From the NCBI RefSeq assembly GCF_947623445.1, contig NC_135245.1:2983501-3047500 (forward strand): a DNA stretch of 64,000 nucleotides, written 5' to 3'. The notes beneath the pieces were generated by a model that did not search any database, was not told the origin of the DNA, and saw only the letters and a list, made by a program, of their open reading frames with translations. Origin of the DNA: Clavelina lepadiformis. Lineage: Eukaryota > Chordata > Ascidiacea > Aplousobranchia > Clavelinidae. Both the position numbers and the translations under genes were made by a program. This document shows positions 47,040 through 61,500 of this stretch, piece after piece (position 1 is the first letter of the stretch; the number at the start of each line of letters is the position of its first letter).

Positions 47040-50000
47040 TTTGTATTTAATTTTCAATAATTTATACTTGCTGATGCGTATTTCTTTTACCTGGTAGAGT
47101 ATCAAAACGTTGCTCGCTGTATTATGATAAGTTTTATAAAGGGTTATTTAAATGATAGTTTTTGCATAAACTGATTTTAGAGCATTTTCTCGGACATTTT
47201 ACTCCTAGTTTGCTTATTCACTACAACGTTTGTCATTTATGCAAAGTTTTATGGTTGAAACCATCAAAGCATTCATTATAAAATAAAGTGTATAGAGAAA
47301 TAATTTGCTGTTTTAATTTCTTCTTTTAAATTTTTACAAATGTAATGATTCAATCAAGTTGACGCCCAATTTATTACTCTTGTGTGGAGTCTGTTTCATT
47401 GCTTGGTTGTACTGTACCACTATATGTCAAAGACAAAAATTTTCATTATGTAAAAAGCTATTGACTGAAATATTTTAATTTGTTACATCTTATCAAATTG
47501 ATGCAGTCTACATAGTTTTGGTGGTAGCGAATTGCTTTTCATATTTCTGGATTTTCTAATGGTCTGATATCTCCAGTATAATTGTGTCTAATCTTGAGTA
47601 GTGCATTGACCAATGCTATGCAGCGAGACGTTGTTAAGCATATCCTTTAAATAACCATTTGAATTGATCCATTCATGATGTTACTTATGAAGCTGTTATC
47701 TTTGCATAATGCGGACCTTTGTAACATGTACTGAAGTAGTAATGTGTTTGAAGTTATTTATTGATTTTTCAATAGTTTTAATGAAAAAGTGTTTTCTCCT
47801 GAAGAAAAACTGCATATTTGAAAATAAAGGTTTTTCTCAAAATGACGTCATTTTTTATTGCGCCGATTGTTTTGAAGTAAAAGCAAGAAGGCATTTTACG
47901 CAAAACATGACGCATCCCCGGACTTTGAGACAGGAAGCGCTCAGCGCGGTAATCACATGGTAAGAATAACATAAAATAGGCTTTCTACAAACTGTAAATA
48001 CAATGTAGGTAACCAATATTTACAGCCATATTTTTATTGCATTGTTGCCGCAGGTGAAGTGAAAACAGCGCGCAAGCTCACTTGTTCTAATTAAGTAATG
48101 TTTGCGCATGACCAAACCAACTGTCGTGTTCAGAACATGTTCCTCCCCCGAAAGTAAATAAAACGTTATTGGTCCAAGAGATTCTGCGGACGGCTGCAGA
48201 ATTATGAGATGGCCTGTACCAGGGGTTCTGAAGGAAATCGGAAAGATGCACATCGATTTTGCCTCATGCTGTTCGATTTCGTTATCCTGAATTCGGCTGA
48301 CGTAAGCTGTAGGTTAACAATCTCGACGACCAGTTACTCAAAAACGCTCGCACGAGATATGCGGCCGTGGTGGTTACAATGGAAAAATTATTAAAGCATT
48401 TAAATCCATCAAGAACATTACAACACAGTTAAACTCCATAAATATACAACGTATAAACCGTGGTTTCTCAATCGGGGGCCACAAGCAGATGCTTCACTAC
48501 TGCGCTATAGTCTAGTAGTTGGGGAAAACGAGGCATAAGTTTCTCACGTTTTTGTGCTTGCTGTGCAAAATTAGCGATGCAAAGGCTACTGCATGCGCAG
48601 TAGTGAAAAAAAAAGTGTTTTGCAATCTACAACTTACAGTTTTTATTGATGAGCAGGAAGCCACAGAATTTGAGGGTTTCTGTAAAGAGGCCACCAACCA
48701 GGAAATGTTGAGAGCCACTGGCATAGCCTATCTATACAATACATTGAATACAAATAAAACAAACCACTTTATTGCTAAGATTGTGGTACGCTGAAAACAT
48801 GCTATTTGTGAGCACTGTTTTCTGATTACCTACAATTATTTTCGACATAAGTTTGATACATGCATAAGTCATTTCATTGAATTTAAATTAAAGCAAAATT
48901 TGAAGAAGAAGAGTACCGTTGATTCAACTTTGCTGCCTTGTGTGTGAATGTACTTTGTCCAAGCATTCAACAGTTATAACTTCGCAATCAACACAACGAT
49001 TTATAAAATACGTAAAACTGGGGTCTCTAAAGTATTTTAGCGCCGAGCCGCAAAAGTGGTGAAGGGCATAAATGTATCTAGGTCACATTTGCTTCTAGGT
49101 CAGTTTGCCCACGGTTATCATTTTTAGGGCGGTCAGCAATTGAGTTTTATTGTTTCTGTGGGTAATGTCATCACCATTACTCATCATAATTTGATTCATT
49201 TGATCGATCTTTCTCCACCGTCACAGGCCAATCTGAGTGCAACATGTAAATCTGCAACACTTGCTCTGTTGTTACAAGTGTAGCGTTCCGTTCGTTGCTG
49301 CAACCATGATTGATAAACGAAAAGTTAATTCCAAAGGTCATTTCAAAAACGCTAGCCCCTACAGTTGTGAGTCGCCCACCTCTCCATTTAAATCCAGCGG
49401 CAGACGAGGACTGTCTGCACCGCACATGCAATGTTTGTCGAGTTTCCTTTCTTCTCGCCAACTCCAGCATCTTTACAAGAGAAAAATCTAGTTTATGTAA
49501 TAACTTTTAAACAAATTGTTCTCGCTGATAATTTTCTTTGTTCCAAAATACAAGTGAGTTGAACTACTGAGCGCTTCACTCGTTTTCTCACTGACAGGAA
49601 GTATTTATTTGATCTCCTGTTACCCTTAATTTGGCTGTAGTCAGATTGTCCACTTTTATTGATTTGGCAGTATTGCGAGCAGCATTGTAAAGATAACTTA
49701 TGATAACTGCTTCACCGAGTCGCTGAGAAGGCCGCAGGTTGGCACGAAATCTTTCGGCTGCTTTATTTTGTTTGTTACGATTTTAATAAATTGTAATTTC
49801 TTTAAAAAAAATACTCTTACATTTATTTTACTCATTTGAGATTCGCATAGGTTTACAATTCAGTTTCTACGTATAGCAGGTTGCCAGCCAACTTTGCACA
49901 AAGGATTTTACTTCTTCGATTTTCTATTTCAAACTATTTCTACCAGGTCCTAATTCTCCAATTCCAAGTGTTTTTCTTCGTTATTTTTTTATTTCCCGCA

Positions 50001-53000
50001 TTCAATATGCTAATTTGAAACATTAAGTAATTTAGTGTTGACTGAACCTTCATAACTCAATGCCAATTTTAGTGTCCGGTAGATGGTGACAAGGGACGCT
50101 ACTTAAACAAAACTTTCTTTTACACTATGAAGTTCAATTTTAACTGTTGCCACAGATGATATCATGGCACACATTTAAAATATGACCTCTGGCAATCAGT
50201 ATCGTAAACTGCTTTTACTGAGAAAGGTTTGTTATCAAAATCGATCTTATAACAAATTTTTGGTCATCGTCGGGGTTTTCTCAAACAAGCCTCGTGCAAA
50301 GCTTTGTAAAATTCACCGCATTCCATTGCCATTGCTCAAGCTGGGACAACTCTGCTTATTTATGTGCTTTAGGCTTTAACAACTAAAGTTTTGCTTCACC
50401 TCTTTCACGTTATCTATTTTATCTGATTTTGCGGTTGATTCTTGAGTTACAGATGAGCAGTGACTACTTGGCATAAAACTGGAACTCTTTGGTGTTTACA
50501 TGAAAACCTTACGCGCCCAAAATAATCATTGCACATTTCAAAGTAAGAATAAGACAAAATTTAAATTCAACCAAGTTTGTAAAGTTCTGTTAATCCGATA
50601 AATCATCCAGCGTCATTTGATGCTGATAATATCAAGAAGATAATGTCCAAATCAGACCATTTACTGCTATTGACGAATGTATCTCATCCCTAAAAGTAAT
50701 ATAGTTCGTTCCATCATTCGGCATACATATTACACACGTACGAGCACCGTTGTCACGCGGCTCTGTCAAGCTCTCGTATTACAGCGCACATCACGCGACC
50801 GAATCATGGTGCTTAGGAAAGTAATTTCGGCTGATTTTTATCACTTCACTTTATCGATTTAAAAAATTTGCAAATAAGCTTTTGGAGGTTGAAACGGCTA
50901 AAATATGGAGTGAGTTCGAGCTTTAATAGAAGTGGTTATTGGTCAGAGTACAACAAAAATATAAAGGGTTGTATAGCTAACTTCCAATCACAGCTAATTA
51001 CCAATAGAAAAATAATAAGATTAGTACTGCGTGTTGACGAACAAGTTTTCAAAAGTGTTTACCTCCAAGGTAATTTGTCATCGTACTTGGTATAAATCAC
51101 AAATTGTTAAGGATTATCGTCAGTTTAGCCAAGCACAAATTAATCACGCAGCTGCACGCAATGCCACATGCCAATCATACTCTGGGAAATAGTTGTCCGA
51201 AAACCGATGCACTTCGCCGCGCGGATGTTGGAAGAAAAGTAACCAACGACGGTACTCAGCAAAAGCTTTCGCCTGCACAAAAAAACGCTATCCATATAAA
51301 TGTGCCGAAATAGGAAACCGAGCTCTCGGGATAGCGTGACCAAGTCGTCACCCGCGCCGCTTATTTTCGAAACGCGTATTATCGCGTAAGTTGGGTACAG
51401 TTAGGTTGGTATTTTCGAGGAGAGACAAATTGCATAGTTGAAGGTGAAACATGTCAGTTTCATGGCAAAGTATGTTTGTTGTTCGTGAGAGGTATCGTAT
51501 CGAATATCAGTGCATTGCATAGCGGTATTTGCATTGCAGGACATATGTTCTAGGCACTAAGCGACGGTGATATGGCATTACGCATATAGAATTACTTGTA
51601 ACTAGTCAAGACCAAACACACCATCATGCATGCACGAAAAATCAAGTGTTTTGGGGCCGAAACGCCGCATACTTGATATTTGTTATGTTGAGATTAGGAA
51701 AAAACCTACGTCATTGCGTGAAACCCGGTAAGAAAAGGAAAATGGCTTAGGAATCTCCGAAAATTTTAACACACCACATTTGAAAATTGAGTTCATGCAA
51801 TGAACTTTGACCTTCCCCAATCAAAAGCGGCTCTTTTGAAATCGCTGCCTTACACGGCAGTAGAAAAGCTACGTGGACGGCGCCAACTGCAAAAAAATAA
51901 CGAAAGTTTAGAGAGGAATACCAGCGATAAATATAGCGACACTTTATTGATCAGTAAAGCCCATTAGGATCGCTAAAAGCACGGAAGCTACGCGTGTGCA
52001 AAGATACTTGATTGGTCTAGCCCCGGGCAATGTTTTATGAAAGATGCCATACCAAACCCCGGCTTCTACAAGCAATCAATTACGAAAAGAAATCGTTTTG
52101 TTACTTGTTGAAAACAGAAGCGATATGAGATAATCTTCACGCTTGTCAACCTTGTAAATAGTTGTGGCGATTTGATAAATCACCAAAGAAAAACATTTGT
52201 AAGTACTGTAAATCAATGCCATAGTTGCCGGCAGTTATGGAGCTTGCAAACAACAAGTGTAATGTTACCATTGTTGTTTCGTCGAGTGTTGTCGATGATA
52301 CTTGGGTATGTTCCGAATAGGATGTTACAACTTTTATCCCCGCTATCGTGCCACTTACCAGTGGGATATGGGCTATGGCAAAGCAGTATGTTGCACGGAA
52401 CAGGGACGACACGTTATGACAGAAGCTCGTTTGTTAGGAGTAAGTATTGTAACTGCAATTATCAGCGATAAGGGACGTGAAAGCAATATGTGATAAGATT
52501 TGCATGCTTTGTGCTATGTGTGAATTCCCCGAAAAAAATCTGTGAATCATTAACATTTGGCAAGAATCGCTTAACTTTTAAGCTTGATGGCTGGACTACC
52601 CCGAATTAATTAAATAAGACCGGAATCACGGGCATTAAACGTGACGTTAGAGACGAAGTACAATATTTTACTGTTGTTTAACAGCAGCAAATTGCTTTTA
52701 TTGCGCTTCTTACTAAAAAAATTGAAGTATTATTCAAAATAATACGGATAGTACAGGGTTTGATTCTTACACAGTTACCATAGCCTACTGTAGAGAAAGA
52801 GTAAGCCCTAAAGCCTTCATCAGCGACCAACCATCACTTAACAAAGAAAATTAATTATGTCATGTAAGGGTAGGCGTAGGTGATAATCACCGGGGTGTGA
52901 AGTTTTCGAACGGGTGTGTTGGAAAAGTGAGGACATTTTCATGGCGAATTTCGTGATGGTCTCGCATTTTTTTCTTCGGGCCAGTGACTCGCATTGAAAT

Positions 53001-56000
53001 AGCCACTAATTCGTTCGTTTTTTGTTGTTCTGGCTTTAAAGACTAAGGAGTGTTGCTTTCTGAAGCGTAAACCTGACAAATGAAGTACGTTTTGTAAATC
53101 TCTGAGAATCGCTATAGTTACCTATAGATAGATCAAAAGCAGTTGCACTTGGGCAGATATCAGTTAGTTTACAAGGCAAAAGCCGGCATTGATGGCGCGG
53201 CAGTAGGTGTGGGCCAGTAATTTTAGCATAAAAAAAAGAAAGTAGTCACAGAAAGTTTGTTTATTTACAAAATGAATTTTAACGCATTCAGAAGAAAGGA
53301 GAGGACGAAGAGGAATAGGCCTACGTATGTGAGCTACTATTAAAACCCTGCGGAAAATGACAAATCGCAATAGTTTAAACCGGCTAAGTTGTCGAGTACG
53401 CCGTCGTGTGCTAATTCCGCTCAAATACTTTTACGGAGTGTTGCTAACGTGATTGTAGGCGACCGTGGCTTTAGTGGTTTTCTTTGAGCTTTAACGAGAC
53501 ACCCTAGTTCGGTTAAGGTCACCAGAATCCCAGCAGGCCGATCTTGAAAGCCGGAATACGATTTTATGCCATTTCGTTTCGTATTTCGAATATAATACGT
53601 TAACCATGACAGGCTATTAGGGCCGCGCTACCAAACGGGTAATAATAGAACTTTGTGGGCTATAACCTGGTTAAGTGCAGTATAACCTGGATATGGTGGA
53701 TATGTCGCATCATCATAAAGGTTGTTGGAAGTTTAATTTATTTAATTAGGTATATTTGAACAAACAGAAAACTGTGTGCGTAAGGCTGCTAATGTCGTAT
53801 AAGCTGAGAAACGCCCTCGCCCGCTGATTTTTCGTAAGATTAATGCGCCTCTTATTGAAGAGAATACATATCTTCAGATTTCGAACAAAGGACTACATTG
53901 ATCGCCCCGAAAGAACTTAACATAAAAAATCCTCAAATATTTGTTTCATAGTTCTGTTGAAGTTTTCTATAAATAGAGTAGTTCAAGTTAAATAGGGAAA
54001 CAAATATAATCTTAACGTAATAAGTGACATGTTAATGATGGTTGACTTAAGTCGGCAAACCTTCCACGAAAGTTATGTAAACTTCGTTATCAATCGGAGC
54101 TTGTTAGTTCCTTTTGATCCGATCTAAGCTGTATTGTACTTGGAAGACTGGGGTGTGCTACAGAGTCACTTGGTATACTCAAATCTGCGCAGAGGAGAGT
54201 TCTCTAAAAGTGTTCACACCTGAGTCGGGAAGGTTGTTTTAGCCAGCACTTGACATTGTTGTAGAGACAATGTGATGGCCATTTTAACGTTTTCGCCGGT
54301 TTCCGGGCTTAAGGTTTTTACGGTTTCTAACATATTGCTCTGTTGTACGTTGCATTGTCTCACGCAAGGGGAAGATAAGCATTAACGCGTGATACAATTA
54401 ACATTATCAACCAGCAAATTTGAAAGGAGTGTAGTCAATTGTTGACGCAATTGTTGTTGGCTATTTTCAAAAAGGTGTGGACAGCAATATTGCAGTGTAG
54501 ACTATAGGCTTAATATGCTGAGCAGAATATATTCTAAGAATTGCTTTTATAAACAAGCAGGTGTAAGATTACGAATGGTGAATTGTGTAACTCATCTCGC
54601 TAATCTTGTTATAAGGGCCAAGTACTTGCCACTGTTCATCGTATGGTATTTATGTCCGTCGTCACGTAAAATGTGCACCATTGGACTGTGAATAAGTAAT
54701 GTGATGTGATTTATTGGCTGTTTTGGCAATTAGACGCCTTTCCCTTCAGCCAGGGATTTGGATAATCAACTCATAAAAGTTTAAAAGTGCTACTGTAAAT
54801 CCTTTCGGACAAAGCGCGTGATAAACAGAGAGGAAAGATTTCATTGAAAACGTCTGCTAACCGACCATACACCGTTTACAAAAATGTTCTTTAAAATGTA
54901 ACGAACGTGGCTGATTGTTAGTGCTGTGCCAACCTGTATCCTGTAAATTTCGACTAAAACAACTCACAGCTTGTTGTGCCGACACGGCGTGTTTGATCGC
55001 GTGTGACGGGGCTAGTTTCACGAGAAAAGCCGACATATAAAGTTACTTTCAAACTTTATTACAACGCCGATGAATGAGCTAGAATTTCAGCTTGTGCGAT
55101 ATGTGAATTATTTACGGTCTATACATAACCACGCTCGAGCCGGGGACAGGACAAACTTCATTATTCACTCAACTGCTTGTAAAGGTCTTGTCAAAGTGAA
55201 ATGTTTTTGATCACTGCCGTCCTTGACATTGTGACGCCATGCCCTTCTCGCCATAGCGACGCTACGTTGTTGGTCTTGAACGCACCTAGTCTAAACTTTT
55301 CGTGTTTTGCGAGCTTGCAATTTAGGGTGCTTGTTCTGTGATAATCGTTTCGAAACTTATTCTGACTAATTCGCCACGTTTAGTTACGTTGCCGTATATT
55401 AGTTTTAAGTCTCGTGACATATTTTATATTCCATTTATGGAGAAGTCGTGAGGTAAAACCTAACTAAGTTGAGGGTACGACCTGAAATAACGTAAGTTGT
55501 ACATGTGCCGTTTCCGCTAGAAGCCTGAAGAAATTGCGTAAATACGTTTTTTTAGCTTTTCATGACGTATAGTGGTTCCTTCAGGAAAGTGTATTAAGTA
55601 TTAAACGCGTTATGCTGTAATACATTTCACCTTATAAAGTGGCACAGACTAAGCTTCAGCTCACGAATTCAGGCTTCTTATTTCATGATAGCAAGAAAAG
55701 CAACACGAATCTAATTTCACAAGCTGCAAGGTTTCAGATATATTTTACGTTTGTTTTTGGAGCTTTACTTTTAGTTCAAGGCAAATTTTTATTTACCGTG
55801 ATTACGTCAATCGGTAGCGTGCGCAGAACCAGAATCACGTAAATTCTGCGGCTAGAGTTTAAATGATTTGAGGATCACGGTAACTCGGCGCGCGCCCATA
55901 ATTTAACACTCGTTAATCTTAAGCGCTCATTTTCAACCATTCGATGATGTATTGCACGCTACCACTCATACGGTTCATTATACACTGGAGTTCAAGATCT

Positions 56001-58440
56001 CCGAGGTTGTTTCAGATCTGGACCCACTCCTGTAAACACTCGAAAAATGTCCATGTGTCTGTTGTTCGGTAAACAAAGACTGCGTCAAGTTACGAAAGAA
56101 AGGACACGAATGCATGAACTCGACAACACAGGGCCTGGTGTTTGAGCAGGTATCCTTCGAGTGTTGTTTTCTACAGCATGAAAAGCTTAAGGCACTTACA
56201 ATTACTGACTGCACAAATACCACATTCCGTGCTTACGTAATGCGTACGCATTCTCTGGTGTATATGTGATAGCACGACCACGAGTTCAAACCGTATAAGG
56301 TACCAAGGGTTTTTTAAAGCAGTGGAATTAACTGTAAAAACTGGAAGCAAGTTATTTCCTAACTAACGGCAAAAGTATGTAGAACCTCGACAAATGTGTA
56401 GGATGTGTCAACGTAGTAAAAGACAAGGAGAGACTTTCGCTTAAATTTGTAATAAGACTGGTAGACTGGTATCTGGTAAACTCAATGTGAGGCAAACGCA
56501 ACGTGTGAGGTGGCATAATTATTTACCGAGAGAGACAGAAAATAGAATGCTCTGTTGCTGAATGGAAAGGCAAAAATTTTGTCCTAGAAAGGTTACAGCA
56601 TGTTCAGCGGTGGCTAGGCTACAGTTATTGTCCGCAAGTGTATCAAGGTGAATTCCCACAAGAGCGCTTGCAGTTGCCAAATCATTCTCTACGGCCATCA
56701 TGACAACTCCTTTGCGATTTCTGTTAATGCTTGTTCAGATTAGCAGCTGTAATAACTACCCCCATAATCCAGCCAATTGCATATTGTATTGGTTAAACTT
56801 TAACCGTTAAAGCAAACTTGAGAACGTCAGTTTCAGAAATATGCAGCTGTTGTTTTTGCATGTGTTGCTGTGTGTGCCGTGGTGACTTGCGATAGGAGTA
56901 CACTGGATTAATGAAAACTGAAGGGTACAAGTAAGGGTAAGGTTTGGCAAGAAAGTGATGAAAATAGCATTTGTCAGTATCGTTTGCTTTTGAATATATG
57001 TTTTTCCAGCCGTGTCTTTCCTGCCACAGATGTGGGTGATTGGATATAATGTCAGCCAACAGCAAAGGTCCACAAACTGTGTGAGCCTTTTAACCCAAAT
57101 TGTATAAATCTGTGGGATATATTCAAAAATCTGTTTTCCAAATATGTACAAGCAGGTACTGAAGCCATGGAAACCTGAAGCCATGGAAACAAGCTATAAA
57201 TTCGCCAACCCTTTCTATTGTCGGATTCACAAATGGTAAATATACGGTGACTTAATGGTTTCCTACATTGCTTCGCATGTCTAATTCAAGGGATTTAAGG
57301 TATGTCGGTACGTCCCATTGTCAACTCAACTAACTTGTTGTTATTCTTGCGTAGCCAGTAAATTACCTGCGTTACCTCAATTCATACCGCTTAAGAACGA
57401 AGTGACCAAAAGCACATGTACTTACCTTTTCTGCTGTTTTCGCTCCATCGTGGTATAATTAAATAATTGATTGTGCAGAACTGCACAACCAAATGACGTC
57501 ACAATTTGAGTAGTTGGGGTCTAGTATACAAATGTATGCTGTGGTTTGTAACTTCTGCACAAGACCAGCTACATTGATTGACTGACGTATAGGTCGCGAT
57601 TTGTGAGATTAACTTTCACCGTTAAGCAATCAGCAGAGTTGCGCGGCTTAATGAACAGTTTGTTAAGCAATAATTACATCTTGGTAACGTTGCGAAAAAT
57701 TCAGTTTCAAAATGGGGGATGTTTTAATGATGACTCAAAGTAGAGTAAATTCATTAGCTTTTTCTGTTTTAAACTATTGTATTAATAAGATCCTAAAGGT
57801 ATTACTAGAATAAGCATAGCTGTGTAATAGCAAGTACCAGTTATACTACGGTAAATGACTTGTTGGCGTTAGCACTTATAGTGGTAGCCTGTTGGACACG
57901 CTTATTGCTACTTAGGTCTTGTAATTATACTATTTCACCCTAAACGGGTAGGTGTGGTTAGTTGTTAGAAATAGATTGTTGGTGTTTAACGATAAAGTTG
58001 TCAAAGTTTTTCATCTTTTGCCATTGCGGTTCATTAATTGCTTGTGATTGTTCGTCTAAGTGCCAGCTAGCTGCGGATAATTAAACTGAAACTTCATAGA
58101 CATCTCGCGTTACAGAGTAAACAAAGAAATGTCTGATCTCCGAAATAAACACCTATTATTTCCAGTCATGTCAATGTGTAATGTTTTCTACGGTGGTGTT
58201 GGGAAAAAAAAATGTTTGTTTAAGAACAGTTACAGTTACATTACCCATTTGTACCGATTCAAACACGATGCCGTCTTTTGCAAAGGAGCTACTGTAAGCT
58301 ACGTTCTGTTTCATTTGGTAGTATTCAAACCTGGTTGATAGGCCCACTTGTTAGTTTTGAAAGGCTTGTTATTACAGTATAACTTTATTGCGTTCACGTG
58401 GAAGGTGATTGAATAACTAAAGTTTTGTTGTTTTGTTTTA
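47040..58440. other. Long gene-free stretch upstream of the RhoGEF
   Basis: More than 11 kb in which no frame shows a recognisable domain or splice-consistent coding structure. The longest frames are under 130 codons and look random. It may hold the distal promoter, 5' UTR exons or enhancers of the downstream RhoGEF, or unlabelled repeats. A frame at 48519-48794 and one at 49306-49491 are the least random-looking, but I cannot support either. Small local duplications are visible near 53655-53690 (TATAACCTGG twice) and 57160-57190 (TGAAGCCATGGAAAC twice). Confidence 0.45.
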
Positions 58441-58512
58441 GACAGAAATTAGGCCTAGCTAACATGAATCACTGAACGGCAACTCTACCGCCCTGGTTTT
58501 AACAGCTCAACT
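58421..58512 (+). promoter_or_regulatory. Splice acceptor and 5' leader of the RhoGEF gene
   Basis: The T-rich tract GTTTTGTTGTTTTGTTTTAG ends at 58441, 71 nt before the ATG at 58513. This is another acceptor without a visible coding exon upstream, so the transcript is spliced 5' of the start, in cis or by a leader. Confidence 0.55.
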
Positions 58513-61500
58513 ATGCGGCGTAGAATACAAAGTGATTCGAAACTAAAAATACAGGAAAAGAAGACATCTTTAAAGACTAACCATTCCATCAGCCACCCAG
58601 GACCAAGAAACTCTGATATGCACCTGTTTTCATCACAAGAAAATTCAACAAACGAAGAACCTAAACGTGATATACTTCAACGCTTTAACACAACGCATTC
58701 GAATACGTCGGAAAAGTTAACTGCCCCTCCCATAATTCCCGAAGTTGCGATTAATGATGACATTCTGCTATGTGAGGTCGCGTCTCAGGATAGCGGACGG
58801 CCAATGAGCTCTGCATCCTTCAGTAGCGGTCGACCGACAAGTTTAAGTTCCGTGACGTCATCAAGGACATCAAGAAGCAGTGATTACTTTAGTTCTAGCT
58901 CTAGCGCTGGTGATATCCAGCACCAGTACACTTCGCACTGTTTTGGAACGCAATTTGAATTTCCGTCGGAACTGAGCGAAATGGAGAACGCTGGCAAGAG
59001 AACTGTCCTAAACAAACTGATTGAATCTGTTCGGGAGGAAGAAGAATTGGAAGTGGAGTTTGTTGACGATCCACAATACGCTCCTCCTGCAAACAATAAC
59101 AATTCAAACTCGCCGACGCAAGCGCCCGAAAACGTGACGCTTGTCTTACCACGACAGAATTCCATTGGAAATGGCAAGATTCACGCCGAGGTCTCTGTGC
59201 GTGACATTAATAAGAAATTGAGCGAAATAGATCATCTTTCCCCGGTCGCCACTATGGCCATGGTTGCTGACCCTCAACTGACCCATGTCGATCGAGTCAT
59301 TCTTGAACTTCTGGAGACGGAAAGGATGTATGTTCGCGCCCTCGAAGATATACTTGCAGTGAGTACTTGCAGACATTTGCCTTCCTAAGTAAATTGCATG
59401 CAACTCTTTTTGTTCTGCTGACTAAGACAAAGTTCCATTAGAAACCTTTTTAAATATTATTTGGGCTTATACGTTTCTGTTAAACTAAGGGTTACCTGCT
59501 GGCGATCAAAAACGCTCCCGATTTGCCGATATCCGCTACTGATGCCCAAAACCTTTTCGGAAATATTAAGGATGTTTTCGCATTTAACAGGTGATAAGGA
59601 TTTATCGAGTTATAAGATTTCAAAGTTGAACTTGATATCATAAACGTTTAATTTGAATTGTCTGCTGTTGGAAACCGAACACTTGTTAGTCACTCTTCAG
59701 ACATGTATATCGTTATTGTTAGTGGCTATTTAAGTATACGGTTGGAATTTCATATCTTTTGCTAAATTGCTCTATTTTAGGAAGTTTTTATCGTTCCTTG
59801 AGAATTGCGACAGTGATCCTGTACAGATTGCTGGTCTCTTCGTCTCCAAGGTAGGCTACAAACCCCTTTTATCCCCGCATAATCGGCGAACTAACCGCAT
59901 TTTTGCAACGATAAGAAAAGTAATTTATTTCCTGCCATCGCGAGACGCTATTACTCTTACAACATGGTATTGCTTGCATAACGCAACCTACGGATTTTCA
60001 AAGCTGTTATCGTCCCAGTTAACCTGACTGGCGTTCCCTTTTCACAGGATATATCGTTCGATGTGTACTCGCAATATTGTACGAATTACCCGATTTCCGT
60101 GGCAGTGTTAACGAGATCTATGAAGAATCCAGTACTGGCTGAATTTTTTAAGGTATCGTCTACGGCCTTGCTACTGTAAGGCCAGTACATATTGATTCAT
60201 TGCCCAGACTGCAAGTTACTCAATATATTTCCACTGCAGAATCAGCAAGCCTCTCTTGGACACAATCTTCCTCTTGGTTCTTATTTATTGAAACCTGTCC
60301 AGAGAATCTTGAAATATCACTTAATTTTGCAGGTAAAATGTTTCTCAAATCTATCTCAACATCAGCGCATGACGTCAAGGATGAAGTTAAACTCATAAAA
60401 AATGATTTACGATCGTTATTATGCTTTCCCACGACAATGCGTCCTTTCACAAAGAGCATATAGGCTATAGCCGGTTATTGTGTTCTGGCGTTAGCGCTGT
60501 ATTAATTTATGTGGTAATCTTATTACTGAATTTCAAAGTCGTAATTTATGTATTTACTTAGGAGCTTGTGAAACACTGCAAGGCGGACATCGAAAACTTC
60601 AACGTGATAGAGCAAGCCCTTTCCACTATGACGGGTATAGCGCATCACATTAATGAAATGAAACGTAAGCATGAAGACGCAGTTCATATCCAGGTAAGAG
60701 TGTGTTTATGTCATAGTAAGCTATAAGGGAATTAGTCTGACACGTTTTCAGATTAAGTGTTGACATTTTATTGCTTAAATGGATGAGTTTAAGATTGATC
60801 GATGTCTAAAACGTGATGCGTTTTTCCCTCCACTAAGTGACCTTCGAGTATTTTGCCGATGCGTCATTCCTCACTGAAAAATGTCACTGCACTTTGCAGT
60901 TTTTTTTTCGATTCTGACAGCGCTGCTGGTAGTTAGAGGGTATGCACATCCTGTTTGGCAATTTTCTTGCTCAGTTTAACGGTAAAAAGTTAATAGCGAA
61001 TTGCGGTAATAAAATTTGCGAGTAAATAGCTTGGAATTTTGATAAACTCCCGATAACTTGTGTTTATGCGGAAAATAATTGTCTCTGAACGTCACTGTGG
61101 TTTAAATGAATAGGGCCGGAGTAAAGTATCTATCGCTACGATGATTCACACTCATTTAACCCTATTCTTTTTCTTTTCAGGAAATACAAAGCCGTCTTAC
61201 AAATTGGCAGGTACGTATTTGAAATATATTTATTTCAAGTATAGTCTTTGTGCGCACACTTCCTATTATACAACCCCGGTATCAATAACACTACGTTTAT
61301 TATTAGAAAACATGATATCGTCAACGGGGTAGGTTGACGCCATAAGAAACAGCGGTCCGGATAGTTAAACACGTCACTGTATGCACTATTTGTCTGATTG
61401 AATTTTGAAGCCAAGTGCGTCGATTGACATAAGCTGTTATTTCATCAAGCTTGTACTTTACAGGGCAATGATTTAACCTCCTACGGCGAGTTGGTCTTGG

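Noticed and set aside
48461..49050. Possible hAT element suggested by a GTGGTTTCTCAATCGGGGGCC-like end and an enclosed 91-codon frame
   Set aside because: The supposed other end near 49030-49050 does not form an inverted repeat with it, no target duplication is seen and the frame has no transposase motif.
49306..49380. Coding-looking short segment (MIDKRKVNSKGHFKNASPYS) ending at a GTGAGT donor
   Set aside because: Too short, no recognised family and no downstream exon that it clearly joins; could be chance.
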